From the NCBI GenBank assembly GCA_026874595.1, contig CM049321.1, positions 1,052,479-1,116,478 of the forward strand: DNA of 64,000 nucleotides, written 5' to 3'. The DNA is from Sipunculus nudus (Eukaryota > Annelida > Sipuncula > Golfingiida > Sipunculidae). The first letter of the stretch is position 1. Each line of letters starts with the position of its first letter. The position numbers and the translations under genes are program-made. Below the pieces are notes generated by a model, which was not told the origin of the DNA, ran no database searches, and saw only the letters and a program-made list of their open reading frames with translations. Below are positions 9,493 through 21,148 of this stretch, in pieces.

Positions 9493-10407
9493 TGTCACAG
9501 GCTTATTTTTGTATTCATTATTTTTTCATGTGCTTTAACCTGTTACCAGTATTATATATGCCTGGATGCACCTGTTTGTAGTGTACAGCTTACAGACTAC
9601 CAGTTTTGTCCAGATGCACTACACCAGTGCCTGTTATTTAAATTTGAGAGGGAAACTTGTAGTGTTGCATTGTGTGTCAACCATGCATAACATGTAAATT
9701 AGTGAAAGGCATGCTGGGAGTAGGGTCAGCTGAGCTTACCAATTGCATTGGTGACAGTGTGCTGGCCAGCTTTACAGGTTATCAGATCAGATCCCTGTAT
9801 GTTATTTGCAGGTATGTTCTCAGGTTTGTTTATTACCAGTCTTGCATGTGGTTATTTTCATATATAATTCTTTTTATAAGAAGGAAGTAAACTGTCATTT
9901 AAACTGACATATACAGTAAACTGAGATTTAAAGGAACTAACTTATTTGTTGTGGAATACTCACCTTGAAATTCCTATATTGTGAGGACTAGGTCATGTAG
10001 TCATGTCAGGCTTAGTATTTGGCTCGGTCTTTTTTTAAAAGCAACTGTTGCCACTGTATTACTTTAATATATGGATAATATTAACAATTATTTAAAGGAA
10101 TTAACTTATTTTGTGTGGAATACTCACCTTGAAACTCCTATATTGTGAGGACTAAGTCATGTAGTTATTGTCAGGCTTAATAATTGGCTGGGACTTTTAA
10201 AGCCACTGTTGCCACTGTAATATTTTAATATATGAATAATATTGTGTTAGCCAATAGTATATAATAGAACCCAATTGCATTGGTGACAGTGTGCTGGCCA
10301 GCTTTACAGGTTATCAGATCAGATCCCTGTATGTTATTTGCAGGTAAATAAAGGTTCCAGTATCTTCTAGTGCTTTTTGTGGTCTGTTACCAAAACACAC
10401 TGCGACA
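9493..10407 (+). repeat. 3' LTR (915 bp)
   Basis: It appears identical base for base to 1791-2705, including both internal duplications. Its AATAAA polyadenylation signal is at 10347-10352. It is followed by the ATAA target duplication (10408-10411). Confidence 0.95.
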
Positions 10408-10411
10408 ATAA

Positions 10412-11790
10412 TATAGTACTAATAATCTTATTACTATTTCATATATGGAAAAATGTGTTTATTATACTTCAAAAATTCTGAAAATATACACGTGTACATC
10501 TGTAATTGTAAAAAATAGGAGCACACAATCCTACCATGTGCAAATGGGTTTGCTTTCGGAAAGATTGATGGCACAATCATACATGTTAAATGGTATATGC
10601 GGTTAAAAAAAATGTAGCCTCACCATTTTGTTATTTGTGCCCTGTTTTGACAGTGATGGATCTACAAACTGGCCAAGCGGGCAGCAGCCCAAGGTTCTAT
10701 GATCAGGGCAGCTAGGGTTTTAATAATAATAATGATAATAATAACAATTATTATAAACCAGTGTGATTGTAGTTCCAAACAATGCGCTCTTGATATATAT
10801 ATTATATATTTAGCCTGAGCTAATGCCATAATTTCTTCCCTGATCTGATTTAAATGAGTGGATAAATCAGGGAACAATTTTTCCCCTATGATATATACAG
10901 CTATAGTCAGCAGACGCAACAGAAATTTAAAGCACCCTTGGTCTCATCACCTGGGTCTGTTTGTTTTGATGTGACACTTCCTAAAAATAGCCCTCTGAAT
11001 AGAGGGCCGGCCAGAGCATGGACATTAAGGGTAATCACTGTAGCTTAGATGACTTAAAGTCAGCTGGGCTATAAAACTAATTCATTTGGGATAAACCTGA
11101 TAAGGTTATTTTAACAGGCCCGGTGGAAGCATATCCAGTGTGGACAGGGTCAGTAGGGCAGAGTTCTAAGGTTCCTTTTGTTCCTGGGGTGTGAAATACT
11201 TGTTATGGGTTAAAAACGCCAGATTCAATTTATAACATTAAACAAGAATCTTCTGCACCAACACATATTATGACATGTATCAGAAAAAAACAGGTGAACA
11301 TATGTTGCCTGTACTACTATGTACAGAATATACAGGTCCATGATTGTCATAATGTATAATAAAAATGTATATAAATAAAATGTATAATAAAAAAAAGAGA
11401 GAAAAAGTATGCACGATTGATCATTTACCAGGAAGGGATTGCTTTAAACAGAAAACAATTTTTAAATCATTTATATGATAATGATTATATGCTAATGAAA
11501 TGCATAATGTGTCAGATTTTCAGAAAATAATAACATTCTTGACATCAAAGGAAATTTTGGATAATTGTATGAAAAGTCTGGAAAATATGGCAAAAGTGCC
11601 TTGTGCCTTGTTTGTAATGAATAAGTGATTATATTGAATAACTTACAGAAGCTGAAGGTCTGGGGTTCAGTCAAGAGCTTTAAAAAAAGTAACATCTCAG
11701 AAGACATATAGGCGAGATGTTTCTGTACTAACAGGCTCTGGTATGACACCATTTGCTGGTTGATTTTTACCATGTATACAGTTATTAGCT
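10412..11790. other. Gene-free spacer
   Basis: I see no gene. There is an AAT/ATA-rich microsatellite at about 10721-10755 and an isolated minisatellite unit at 11714-11733 related to the array at 1-130. The rest is unremarkable AT-rich sequence. Confidence 0.55.
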
Positions 11791-14700
11791 TTTTAGTTCA
11801 CTCTGTGAACTTATGCCATGGCGCAGCGTCCGCCGTCCACTGTCCACTGTCAACTGTCCACCGTCCACCGTCTGTTACCAAATATCTCAACAGCCACATC
11901 AGCTATCTTCATAAAACTTTGCAGAATTACTAATCATGGGATGGACATGCAAAAATAAGCTTTTGGTGGCGCCACCTATGTTGACCTACTTTCTGCGGGA
12001 TTAAATGGTCTTTTCAACTTCTTTCAAGATAAGTCATAAAGTATTAATATTTTGGCCTTCATATCCTAGTCAACAGTTCCTTAGAGGAAGGGGAATAATT
12101 TGAGTATAAATTTAGTCAAGTCATATTCAAGATGGCGTCTCTACGGAACTTCAAATTCTGTCGATCGTAAAATATGACAGCTTGATGTGTTTCTATGTAT
12201 ACATGATGTATTGTCAGTTACCAAATATCTTTGGAACTGCTGCAGCCTTCAGTTTCAAATTTCACAGGAATAATAATCATGTGACTGCTAAATGATTTTG
12301 ACCTCCAGGTGGCGCCACCTGTGTTGACCTACTTTCTGCGGTGAAAAATGGTCTTTTCCACTTCTTCCAAGATAAGTCACAAAGTATTGATATTTTGGCC
12401 TTCATATCATAGCCAACAGTTCCTTAGAGGAGGGGGAATAATTTGAGTATAAATTCAGTCTAGTCATTTTCAAGATGGCGTCTCTACGTAACATAAGATT
12501 CTGTTGATCGCAAAGTATGACAGCTTGATGTGTTTCTATACATGATGTATTGTCTGTTACCAAATATCTTAGGAACTGCTGCAGCCTTCAGTTTCAAATT
12601 TCACAGGAATATTGATCATGTGACTGCTAAATGATTTTGACCTCTAGGTGGCGCCACCTGTGTTGACCTACTTTCTGCGGGAAGAAATGATCTTTTCCAC
12701 TTCTTTCAAGATAAGTCACAAAATATTAATATTTTGGCCTTCATATCATAGTCAACAGTTCCTTAGAGGAAGGGGAATAATTTGAGTATAAATTCAGTCA
12801 AGTCATATTCAAGATGGCGTCTCTACGGAACTTCAAATTCGATCGTTCGTAAAATATGACAGCTTAATGTGTTTCTATGTAAACATGATGTATTGTCTGT
12901 TACCAAATATCATGGGAACTGCTGCAGCCTTCAGTTTCAAATTTCACAGGAATATTAATCATGTGACTGCTAAATGATTTTGACCTCCAGGTGGCGCCAC
13001 CTGTGTTGACCTACTTTCTGCGGGAAAAAATGGTCTTTTCCACTTCTTCCAAGATAAGTCACAAAGTATTGATATTTTGGCCTTCATATCATAGCCAACA
13101 GTTCCCTAGAGGAAGGGGAATAATTTGAGTATAAATTCAGTCAAGTCATTTTCAAGATGGCGTCTCTACGTAACTTAAGATTCTGTTGATCGCAAAGTAT
13201 GACAGCTTGATGTGTTTCTATACAATATGATGTATTGTCTGTTACCAAATATCTTAGGAACTGCTGCAGCCTTCAGTTTCAAATTTCACAGGAATATTGA
13301 TCATGTGACTGCTAAATGATTTTGACCTCTAGGTGGCGCCACCTGTGTTAACCTACTTTCTGCGGGAAGAAATTATCTTTTCCACTTCTTTCAAGATAAG
13401 TCACAAAATATTAATATTTTGGCCTTCATATCATAGTCAACAGTTCCTTAGAGGAAGGGGAATAATTTGAGTATAAATTCAGTCAAGTCATATTCAAGAT
13501 GGCGTCTCTACGGAACTTCAAATTCTGTCGATCGTAAAATATGACAGCTTAATGTGTTTCTATGTAAACATGATGTATTGTCTGTTACCAAATATCATGG
13601 GAACTGCTGCAGCCTTCAGTTTCATATTTCACAGGAATATTGATCATGTGACTGCTAAATGATTTTGACCTCCAGGTGGCGCCACCTGTGTTGACCTACT
13701 TTCTGCGGGAAAAAATGGTCTTTTCCACTTCTTCCAAGATAAGTCACAAAGTATTGATATTTTGGCCTTCATATCATAGCCAACAGTTCCTTAGAGGAAG
13801 GGGAATAATTTGAGTATAAATTCAGTCAAGTCATTTTCAAGATGGCGTCTCTACGTAACTTCAGATTCTGTTGATCGCAAAGTATGACAGCTTGATGTGT
13901 TTCTATACATAATGTATTGTCTGTTACCAAATATCTTAGGAACTGCTGCAGCCTTCAGTTTCAAATTTCACAGGAATATTGATCATGTGACTGCTAAATG
14001 ATTTTGACCTCCAGGTGGTGCCACCTGTGTTGACCTACTTTCTGCGGGAAGAAATAATCTTTTCCACTTCTTTCAAGATAAGTCACAAAATATTAATAAT
14101 TTGGCCTTCATATCATAGTCAGAAGTTCCTAAGAGGAAGGGGAATAATTTGTGTGTAAATTCAGTCAAATCATTTTCAAGATGGCATCTCTACAGTACTT
14201 CAAATTGTGTGGGTTGCAAAATTTAGCAACTTTGTGTGTTTCCATAAAGGATGTATTGTCTGTTACCAAATATTTTAGGAACTGCTGCAGCCTTCAGTTT
14301 CAAATTTCACAGGAATATTGATCATGTGACTGCCAGATGATTTTGACCTCCAGGTGGCGCCAGCTATGTTGACCTACTTTCTGTGGGACAAAATGTTACT
14401 TTCCACTTCTTTCAAGATAAGTCATAAAGTAATAAGAGGAAGAGGAATAATTTGAGTATAAATTCAGTCAAGTGATTTTCAAGATGGCAAATCTACGGAT
14501 GTTGATGTGTTTCTATACATGATGTATTGTCTGTTACCAAATATCTTAGGAACTGCTGCAGCCTTCAGTTTCAAATTACACAGGAATATTGATCATGTGA
14601 CTGCTTAATGATTTTGACCTCCAGGTGGTGCCACCTGTTTAGCTACTTTCAGCAGGCTGTAATGGTGTTTTCTGCTTTTATCCAAAATATGTCGTTAAGT

Positions 14701-15367
14701 ATTTTTTTGTTATAATCCACAAAAACAGAGTCTCCTCTAGGACCCTTGGACTGATCTTTCCAAAACCTGGCATACTTGTTCCCTCACCTATGAAGTTGTA
14801 GGTAACAATGATGGAGAACCTTTCTGTGCAGTACAAACCTGGGTTTCTTTTATATAACAACCCTCAATCTCAGGAGTGGTTCAATGTATTGATCTGAAAT
14901 TTGTCATGTCTATCCATCTAGGAAAGTTTTTTCATTAACCAGACAGGTGGCGCCACCTACAATACTTTTTGCGGAGTGTCCAACTTTGCATTTGCCATTT
15001 GATTGTCTTAGTGTTTGTTCAGTGTATTGGGTTGAAATTGTGCATGTCCATAGATCTTCGTCACCCCCATCTCGTAAACAAGACTGGTGGCGCCATCTGC
15101 AATAATTTTCCTGTGGTGTCCATTCATACATTTGCTTTCGGTGAAAATTGCTCATATCTCAGGAGTATTGGTCTGAAATTTGGCATGTGCAGTCATCTTG
15201 GAAAGTTTTCTCATAAACCAGATAGGTGGCACCACCTACCTTGTGCAATAGGACAGTGTCCACTTGGAAAGGAATGAATGGTATTTTCACATTCATTTTA
15301 TTTTAATCACTTGCCAAATTGCACAGTAATTCACAGAGTGAACATTAGACCCCTGGGTCTCTTGTTT
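11791..15367 (+). mobile_element. Family I non-autonomous element with 14-bp inverted termini and satellite core
   Basis: The 5' end follows a T-run and starts GTTCACTCTGTGAA (11796-11809). Its exact inverse, TTCACAGAGTGAAC, is at 15330-15343. The 5' terminus is itself a hairpin (GTTCAC TCT GTGAAC). Just inside it is a run of CCGTCCAC-type repeats (about 11826-11871). About 5 bp beyond the 3' inverted motif comes the GC palindrome ACCCCTGGGT and then CTTGTTT. The interior is a satellite of about 340-bp units, then shorter blocks that repeat a GGTGGCGCCACCT motif (14945, 15086, and a degenerate copy near 15226). No protein is encoded, so it must depend on enzymes supplied elsewhere. Its termini resemble the asymmetric inverted repeats and 3' hairpin of Helentron-type (Helitron2) elements; that assignment is inference. 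Confidence 0.7.
11874..14640 (+). repeat. Satellite core, about 340-bp units in dimeric order
   Basis: Units begin GTTACCAAATATC at 11874, 12217, 12556, 12899, 13241, 13584, 13923, 14262 and 14533 (spacings 343, 339, 343, 342, 343, 339, 339, 271). From the second unit on, two subtypes alternate: one with AAAAAATGGTCTTTTCC and CTTCTTCC, the other with GAAGAAATNATCTTTTCC and CTTCTTTC. The higher-order period is therefore about 682 bp. Most units carry a GGTGGCGCCACCT palindrome and AAGATGGCGTCTCTACG. The last units are more diverged and shorter. Confidence 0.9.
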
Positions 15368-15845
15368 CTTAAACAAAATTGGTCAAGGGAAATGAATGCT
15401 ATATCTAAGAAACCTGCAAGGCCATCAGTAAAATAAAGAAGGAATAATATAACAATATTTTGAATTAAATGCCAGGATTTCATTTAGCTGACATGGCTTG
15501 ACAACATGTGTGAGATATTCTCTGATGCTACCATAATTTCCAACAAACACCCCGGGAGAAATCAAAACCTGCCAACTTAAAAAAGAAATGTTTACAGATG
15601 CTGTTTGTTGTACACACTACAATAGTACACAAGTAACTAAACCATTTACTGTTTATTTTTTCAACATTTTCTGATCAAAGTTTGATATGACATCTCAACA
15701 TCTTCACTTATGTCATAGTTTTAATATTCCCACTCACCTTACCCCCTTTTGTAAAGCATTGTTGTCCCCTCTGATAGATGTGTAAATTGACAGGAATGAT
15801 CAGTTTTTTTAATGATTACTCTAACATTGAAAAATTTGTTAGATT
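15368..15845. other. Gene-free spacer
   Basis: I see nothing but AT-rich sequence, with no coding potential or clear repeat boundary. Confidence 0.45.
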
Positions 15846-16225
15846 TTTATCTCAGCTGAATTTCAGTCATGTTGTGCTATAACAATGGGTTTTTGTCAGC
15901 TGTTAATTTAGCAGGGCACAAATTGTAACCATAATAGCTAGGATCATGAAGAGCTTGCAAACCTGAAATGAGGTCTCTGTGACCTTTATTCTCTGAGTTA
16001 CAGGGTGTGATTGCGACCTCCAGAATTAATTCTAATAGCCAAAATTTTCATTCAAAACCTTCCATCTTTCACATACGGCTCACCTACCATCAGAAGAAGA
16101 AAAGCAATTATTTTAAGGCCACAAGGTCAAAGGTCAAGGTTACAGGACCCACTTCTTTGAAAAGCTTGTGGATGCATTTTAAGAAGCGTCATATTGACCC
16201 TCTGGCATTACGACCAGATTACTAA
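15846..16225 (+). mobile_element. 5' fragment of a family II element (AGGTCA-rich subtype)
   Basis: It starts with a degenerate family II end (TTTTATCTCAGCTGAATTTC). It then follows the same order of segments as the copies at 25661 and 48427: a GGGCACAAAT block, a CTGAAATGAGGTC block, CATCTTTCACATACGGCTCA, and an AAGGTCAAAGGTCAAGGT cluster at about 16126-16143. It stops near 16225 without a 3' end. Confidence 0.65.
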
Positions 16226-16371
16226 CACCAGAGTGACATTACGTCTAAGTCTGAGGATTACATTATGAGGCCTTATGAAGATGCATATATTTTCATCATT
16301 TCTGTCAATGCTTCATGGCCTATAGGTACACTGTCAATCAACATAAACCAGACCATTCATTGGCATTTTTT

Positions 16372-16629
16372 AGCTCAGCTGACTATAAGTCATCTGAGCT
16401 ATAGTCGTGGTCCATTGTCCGTCGTCCGTCCGTCTGTCTTGCCGTCCGTCCATCTGTCCGTCCGTCTGGATGTCCGTCCGTAAGACTGGCACGTTTCGAC
16501 AACGTTGGACCTTTGAATCTCAAATTCGGCATACCATTAGATGTCCCCAAAATCTCCTACCATGCCGAAAATTGGGTCAATAGGACTACGTTCCTTCAAA
16601 ATATTAAGGAAAAACCTCAATTTTTTATT
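16372..16629 (+). mobile_element. Family II element, 5' part, interrupted by a second copy
   Basis: A T-run precedes AGCTCAGCTGACTATAAGTC and a CCGTC-rich stretch. The body breaks at the CTCAATTTTTTATT run, where a second family II copy begins at 16630. Sequence resembling its continuation (CTATTTTTACACTTCAGGAC) resumes at about 19238, after the inner copy ends. Confidence 0.65.
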
Positions 16630-19235
16630 AGCTCAGCTGACTATAAGTCATCTGAGCTATAGTCGTGGTCCATTGTCCGTCGTCCGTCCGTCTGTCCGTC
16701 CGTCCGTCCGTCCGTAGATGTGGCACGTTTTGAAACCGTAAGACCTAGGAATCCAAAATTCAGCATAATGTTAGATGTCCCCAAGATCTCCTACCAAGCT
16801 GAAAACTGGGTGTTTGCAACTTCGTTCCCTGGTTTGAGAAATTAAGGAAAAACCTCAATTTTTTATTAAAAACCTATTTTCACACTTCAGGACTGCCTAA
16901 TATCAAAACCACTCATCTGTTTAACCTCATATTTACCATAAATATTCCTCTATATAGTTCCTATGTACATGCCAGAAATTATGTCTGTATTATTTAATTT
17001 AAAAAAGTTATGGGCCCAAACATAATGCATTTTGTAAAAAATCAGAAAAGATATTTGATCACTTAACACAAAAAATGTTAATGCTATGGACCTTTTTTCC
17101 AGTAATATAATTTTAATTAATCAAAATTAAATTGTTTACCCAAAATTAGATGAAAATCTTTTAAATTTTTTAAAATATTAATAAAAATAAAAAATTGGTA
17201 CCTTAAATTTTGCCCAACTTTGACCATGGCACGTTTTTTTCCTGTAAGTACTGTGGATTTAATTTTCACAGAATGTTTTTGTTAGCATCTCAACTGTTAA
17301 CACCAAAAATTTAAAACCAGTTGATCAAAAACTGTAGATTTTATTGAAGTTTTCAAGCACCATGTAACATATTGTTTACATCAAGCTAGTGTTATGCAGT
17401 TTGCAAGAGCTCAGCTCCCCAGCTTCAGCTCTAAGTTCCTTAAATTCGGCATACAGTTAGATATCTCCAAAATGCCCTACCATGCCAAGAATTTGGTCAC
17501 TAGGACATTTGAGATATTAATGAAAAACTTCATTTTTCCATTAAAAACCCATTGTTACACTTCAAGACTGCCTAATATCAAAACCACTGATCTGACTTTA
17601 ATCATAAATAATATACATGTTTTTCATTCTCTATGCACATGCCAGAATGATGTCAGTATTGTGTAATTGTTTAAGTTATAGGCCCAAACATAATGCACTT
17701 TGTAAAAAATCAAGAAATATATTTACTCCCTTAACAAGAGCATTGCTGAAGCTAGAGATTTCTTTGTCAGGGATGTAACATTATTTAATCAAGATTCAAT
17801 TGAATACCCAAAATTAGTTCTGAATTTTTCAAATTTTATTTAGTATAAATATAAAATTAGTACCTTAAATTTTGCCCAACTGTGACCATGGCACGTTTGT
17901 TTCCCGTGAGCACTGTTGATATAATTTTCATATCATGCACACATAAGCATTTCAGCTTTTTAGTTTAGAAAGCTGAAAGAAATTGGCCAAAAATTGTAGC
18001 TTTTATTAATGTTTTTTTTGAGACCCTGTCAGACTTTGGCTCTCTCCAGCCTCTCTCGAGTCACCTGTATGTTGACCTTGTTGACCTTTCATCAAATTAT
18101 GCACGCTTGAGGCGAGGCATACATGGAGTCCAGGCAGCTTATGGCAAGCCACAGTTGATCCAGGTGTCCAACCCAACTCATCTAGTAGTTTTAGCCAAGA
18201 ACATAACAAAAAACAATAAATTAATAAATTTTTATTGGTTTTTAAAAACAAATTAAAGAAAAATAGAAAAGGAATTTGTTAGTTTATAATAACAGGAAAT
18301 TAACTTGCAGTTACTGATGATATAAGAATCTTGTATCGATGGGTAGAATGTCATTCCAAATAATACCATGCAGTCACCTATGGCATTTTTCAGTTCAATT
18401 TTAATGATAAAAAAATAAATCATATTATTCATTACTAATCATTAGGGATCATATGAAGGAAATCAGACAAAGATGCAGTTGATAATATTAATCTAGATTC
18501 CTGCTGTGTCTAGTGTGTACATTGATGTGAAATTAGTCCAAAATGAATTTTTTACAGTTATTTTTTAATATAAATAAAAGCCATAAAACCAGGTACTTAT
18601 GATCATTATTTAAATGTGTGAATTTTGTATATTCTGGATTCTCAACATCATTGTTTGGTGAAAACTGAATAAATTCCAGACATGGTGCAAATACTTTGTA
18701 ATTATATTTAAATATGAATATGATTTTGTACTCCATTATAAAATTTCTTGCATAAAGAATGGGAATTCAGGTAAAAATAAAAATATATGAATACTCGTGC
18801 AAATACTTTCAAAATGTATTCATGAATGCATTCATGAATATATTCTTTAATATTATTTTAATAATCATATCAGTTATATTTCATTTTAAAAAATCATATG
18901 ATTCTCTTATTATTTTTAATAAAATTATATTTGGGACAATATTTGTATTTTTTTAATAAATAGTTAAACTCTTATATTATATGTTCTGCTTATAAGTTAT
19001 ATGGCCAAGTCAAAATCTGTGTGACAATAGTACTCCATTTGTTAATAAAATAAATGAAATCAATCCTCTTCCCTGTCTCCAAAGGTACTATCAAAATCAT
19101 ACATAAGCTAAACAACAACAACTCTTTATACAGCTTATATTTATTACCACACAAAACCAGCATGTGCCTCATTTCTAAATAATATTTTTTTATCATATAT
19201 AACAGCTGAGCGTCGTTACCCATAGGTCCCTTGTT
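16630..19235 (+). mobile_element. Family II element, full length, 2.6 kb
   Basis: The 5' end AGCTCAGCTGACTATAAGTC is followed by repeated CCGTC. The 3' end is ACAGCTGAGC, a near palindrome, and CCCTTGTT. The terminal motif GCTCAGCTG and its inverse CAGCTGAGC are 9-bp perfect inverted repeats. No ORF has coding character. It is inserted in another family II copy. It is a close relative of 45757-48382 over its whole length. Confidence 0.75.
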
Positions 19236-21148
19236 AGAAATCTATTTTTACACTTCAGGACTACCTAATATCAAAACCACTCATCTGGTTTTCTTCATAT
19301 TTACCATAATATTCCTCTATAAAGTTCCTATGTACATGCCAGAAATTAAGTCAGTATTGTTTAATTTAAAAAAGTTACGGGCCCAAACATAATGGACTTT
19401 GTAAAAAAATCAGGAAGATATTTGGTCACTTAAGACCAAAAGTGTTAAAGGTAGGGACTTTTTTTCAGTAATACAACTTTAATTAATCAAAATTTAATTG
19501 TATACCAAAAATTTGATCAAAATCTGTTAAATTTTTTTAAATATTGGCAAAAATATAAAATTGGTACCTTAAATTTTGCCCAATTTTGGCCGCGGCACGT
19601 TTTTTTCCTGTAAGTACTGTGGATTTAATTTTCACAGCATGTACACATAAGGATTTAATCTGTTAAAATCTAAAATTTGAAAATAAAAGCTGCAAAATTA
19701 GGCTAGTTATTGAATTTTTTTGGAGGCTCTTGTTGTATTCCCTTACATTGTCAAGCAGTACACTTTGATGACTGTAGGTCATTCAGTGCACATCTCTATG
19801 CTCCCCAGGCTGTTGGCATAATTTTAGATGTCCCCAAAATCTCCTACCAAACCGAAAATTAGGGCATTAGGACTTCGTTCCTTCAAGATATTAAGGAAAA
19901 ACCTCCGTTTTCCATAAAAAAAAGCCATTGTTACACTTCAAGGCTGGCTAATATCAAAACCACTGATCTGTTTTTGATCATATTTAGTATTCACATTCTT
20001 TCATACATTTTCTATGAACATACCAAAAATTAGGTCAGTATTGGGTATTATTTTGAAGTAATGGGCCAAAATATAATGCAATTTTTAAAAAAAATCAGGA
20101 AATTTATTTACTCACCTAACATGAGAATTGCTGAACCTAGAGACTTTTTTCAGGATTATAACTTTATTTAATCAAGATTCAATTGTTTACCCAAAATTAG
20201 ATATGAATTTCGCAATTTTTTCAAGTTATTTGCATAAATAAAAATTCAATACCTTAAATTTTGTCCAACTTTTGCACTGTTGATTTAATTTTCACAGCAT
20301 ATAAACATAAGGATTTAATCTTTTAAAATCTGAAATTTCAAAGAAATTGATTGGAAAGAATAGCTTTTATTCACGTTTTCATACACCATGTCAAGTGTTG
20401 TTTACATCTGGCCCACCTTGTAGTACAGCCTTCACTTGCATTATGTAACACACCCCAGGCAGCTTGCCTTGGCTAAGCTTGGCCACTACCAGCAGGCTTC
20501 CCCTCTGCCCTGCACTCACTCCCCCCCCCCCCCCCCAGATGGTGCATAAACTAGATGAATGTTATTATTTTCTGTATTTGATTCATTCTTATTCTAGGCT
20601 ATGCTACTTTTTAGATTTTGTATTGTACCACCAGGGTTACAATGATTAAAGTGTACATTAAATTGTGTCCACAAAGTGGTGTATTGCTGTGAAAGTGTGG
20701 ATGTTTATCAGATAAGTAATTCCTTACTTCATAAGAGTAAAAACTTCACCAGGTGTGATATTGACTATTAATTCCAGTAATAAATTAAAACTGGGATAGT
20801 AATTAGCACAATGATATTGTTTGTCCCTCATTCTACCAACAGTGTGTATACTTTATTTGAAAAGATGTTTTATTTTATCAAATTTACTGAATCTTTTATT
20901 TTATTTTGGTGAATAAAATTAAGCATGTACTGAAAACTCCAGTGTGCAAAACTTTTTAATAGTGATTCAAGGAATATTCTTGTAGATGCCATGTTGTGGC
21001 ATTGTTTTCTTTTAAATTCAGTTTAAACATTTATGATTTTAAAATAATAAAATATATGTGTATGCATAATATGACCCAATATGAGCTACTCTCTGGATAT
21101 ATAACTTTTTGAACAGTTCTAATATTTAAACTTAAAGTTTCAGTTTTT
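19236..21148. other. Mosaic of family II body sequence
   Basis: It contains two diverged runs of family II interior (about 19238-19730 and 19810-20400) and a C17 tract near 20520-20537. AT-rich DNA without genes follows. Terminal motifs are absent, so element borders cannot be placed. Confidence 0.45.

Larger units (their letters stand above)
1791..10407 (+). mobile_element. Complete Ty3/gypsy LTR retrotransposon with PNMA-like Gag
   Basis: An 8.6-kb element with every expected part in order. These are the 5' LTR (1791-2705), a tRNA-Lys-type primer binding site (2709-2726), a leader of about 1 kb, gag (3718-4800), pol (4812-9065), a polypurine tract (about 9475-9492) and the 3' LTR (9493-10407). 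The LTRs start TGTC and end GACA. Flanking DNA repeats ATAA at 1787-1790 and 10408-10411, a 4-bp target duplication. Domain order is protease, RT, RNase H, integrase, which defines Ty3/gypsy. Both ORFs are open and all catalytic residues are present. The LTRs look identical by eye, so the copy inserted recently and may be active. No envelope ORF is visible between pol and the 3' LTR. Clade assignment within gypsy is uncertain. Confidence 0.96.

Noticed and set aside
16265-16483. ORF over the CCGTC-rich head of a family II element
   Set aside because: Open only because of the simple repeat. The other copies have stops.
20520-20537. C17 tract as a regulatory G-quadruplex
   Set aside because: A simple homopolymer in repeat DNA. 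Similar tracts at 23239, 34990, 39237 and 45471 are all in family II-type copies and vary in length.
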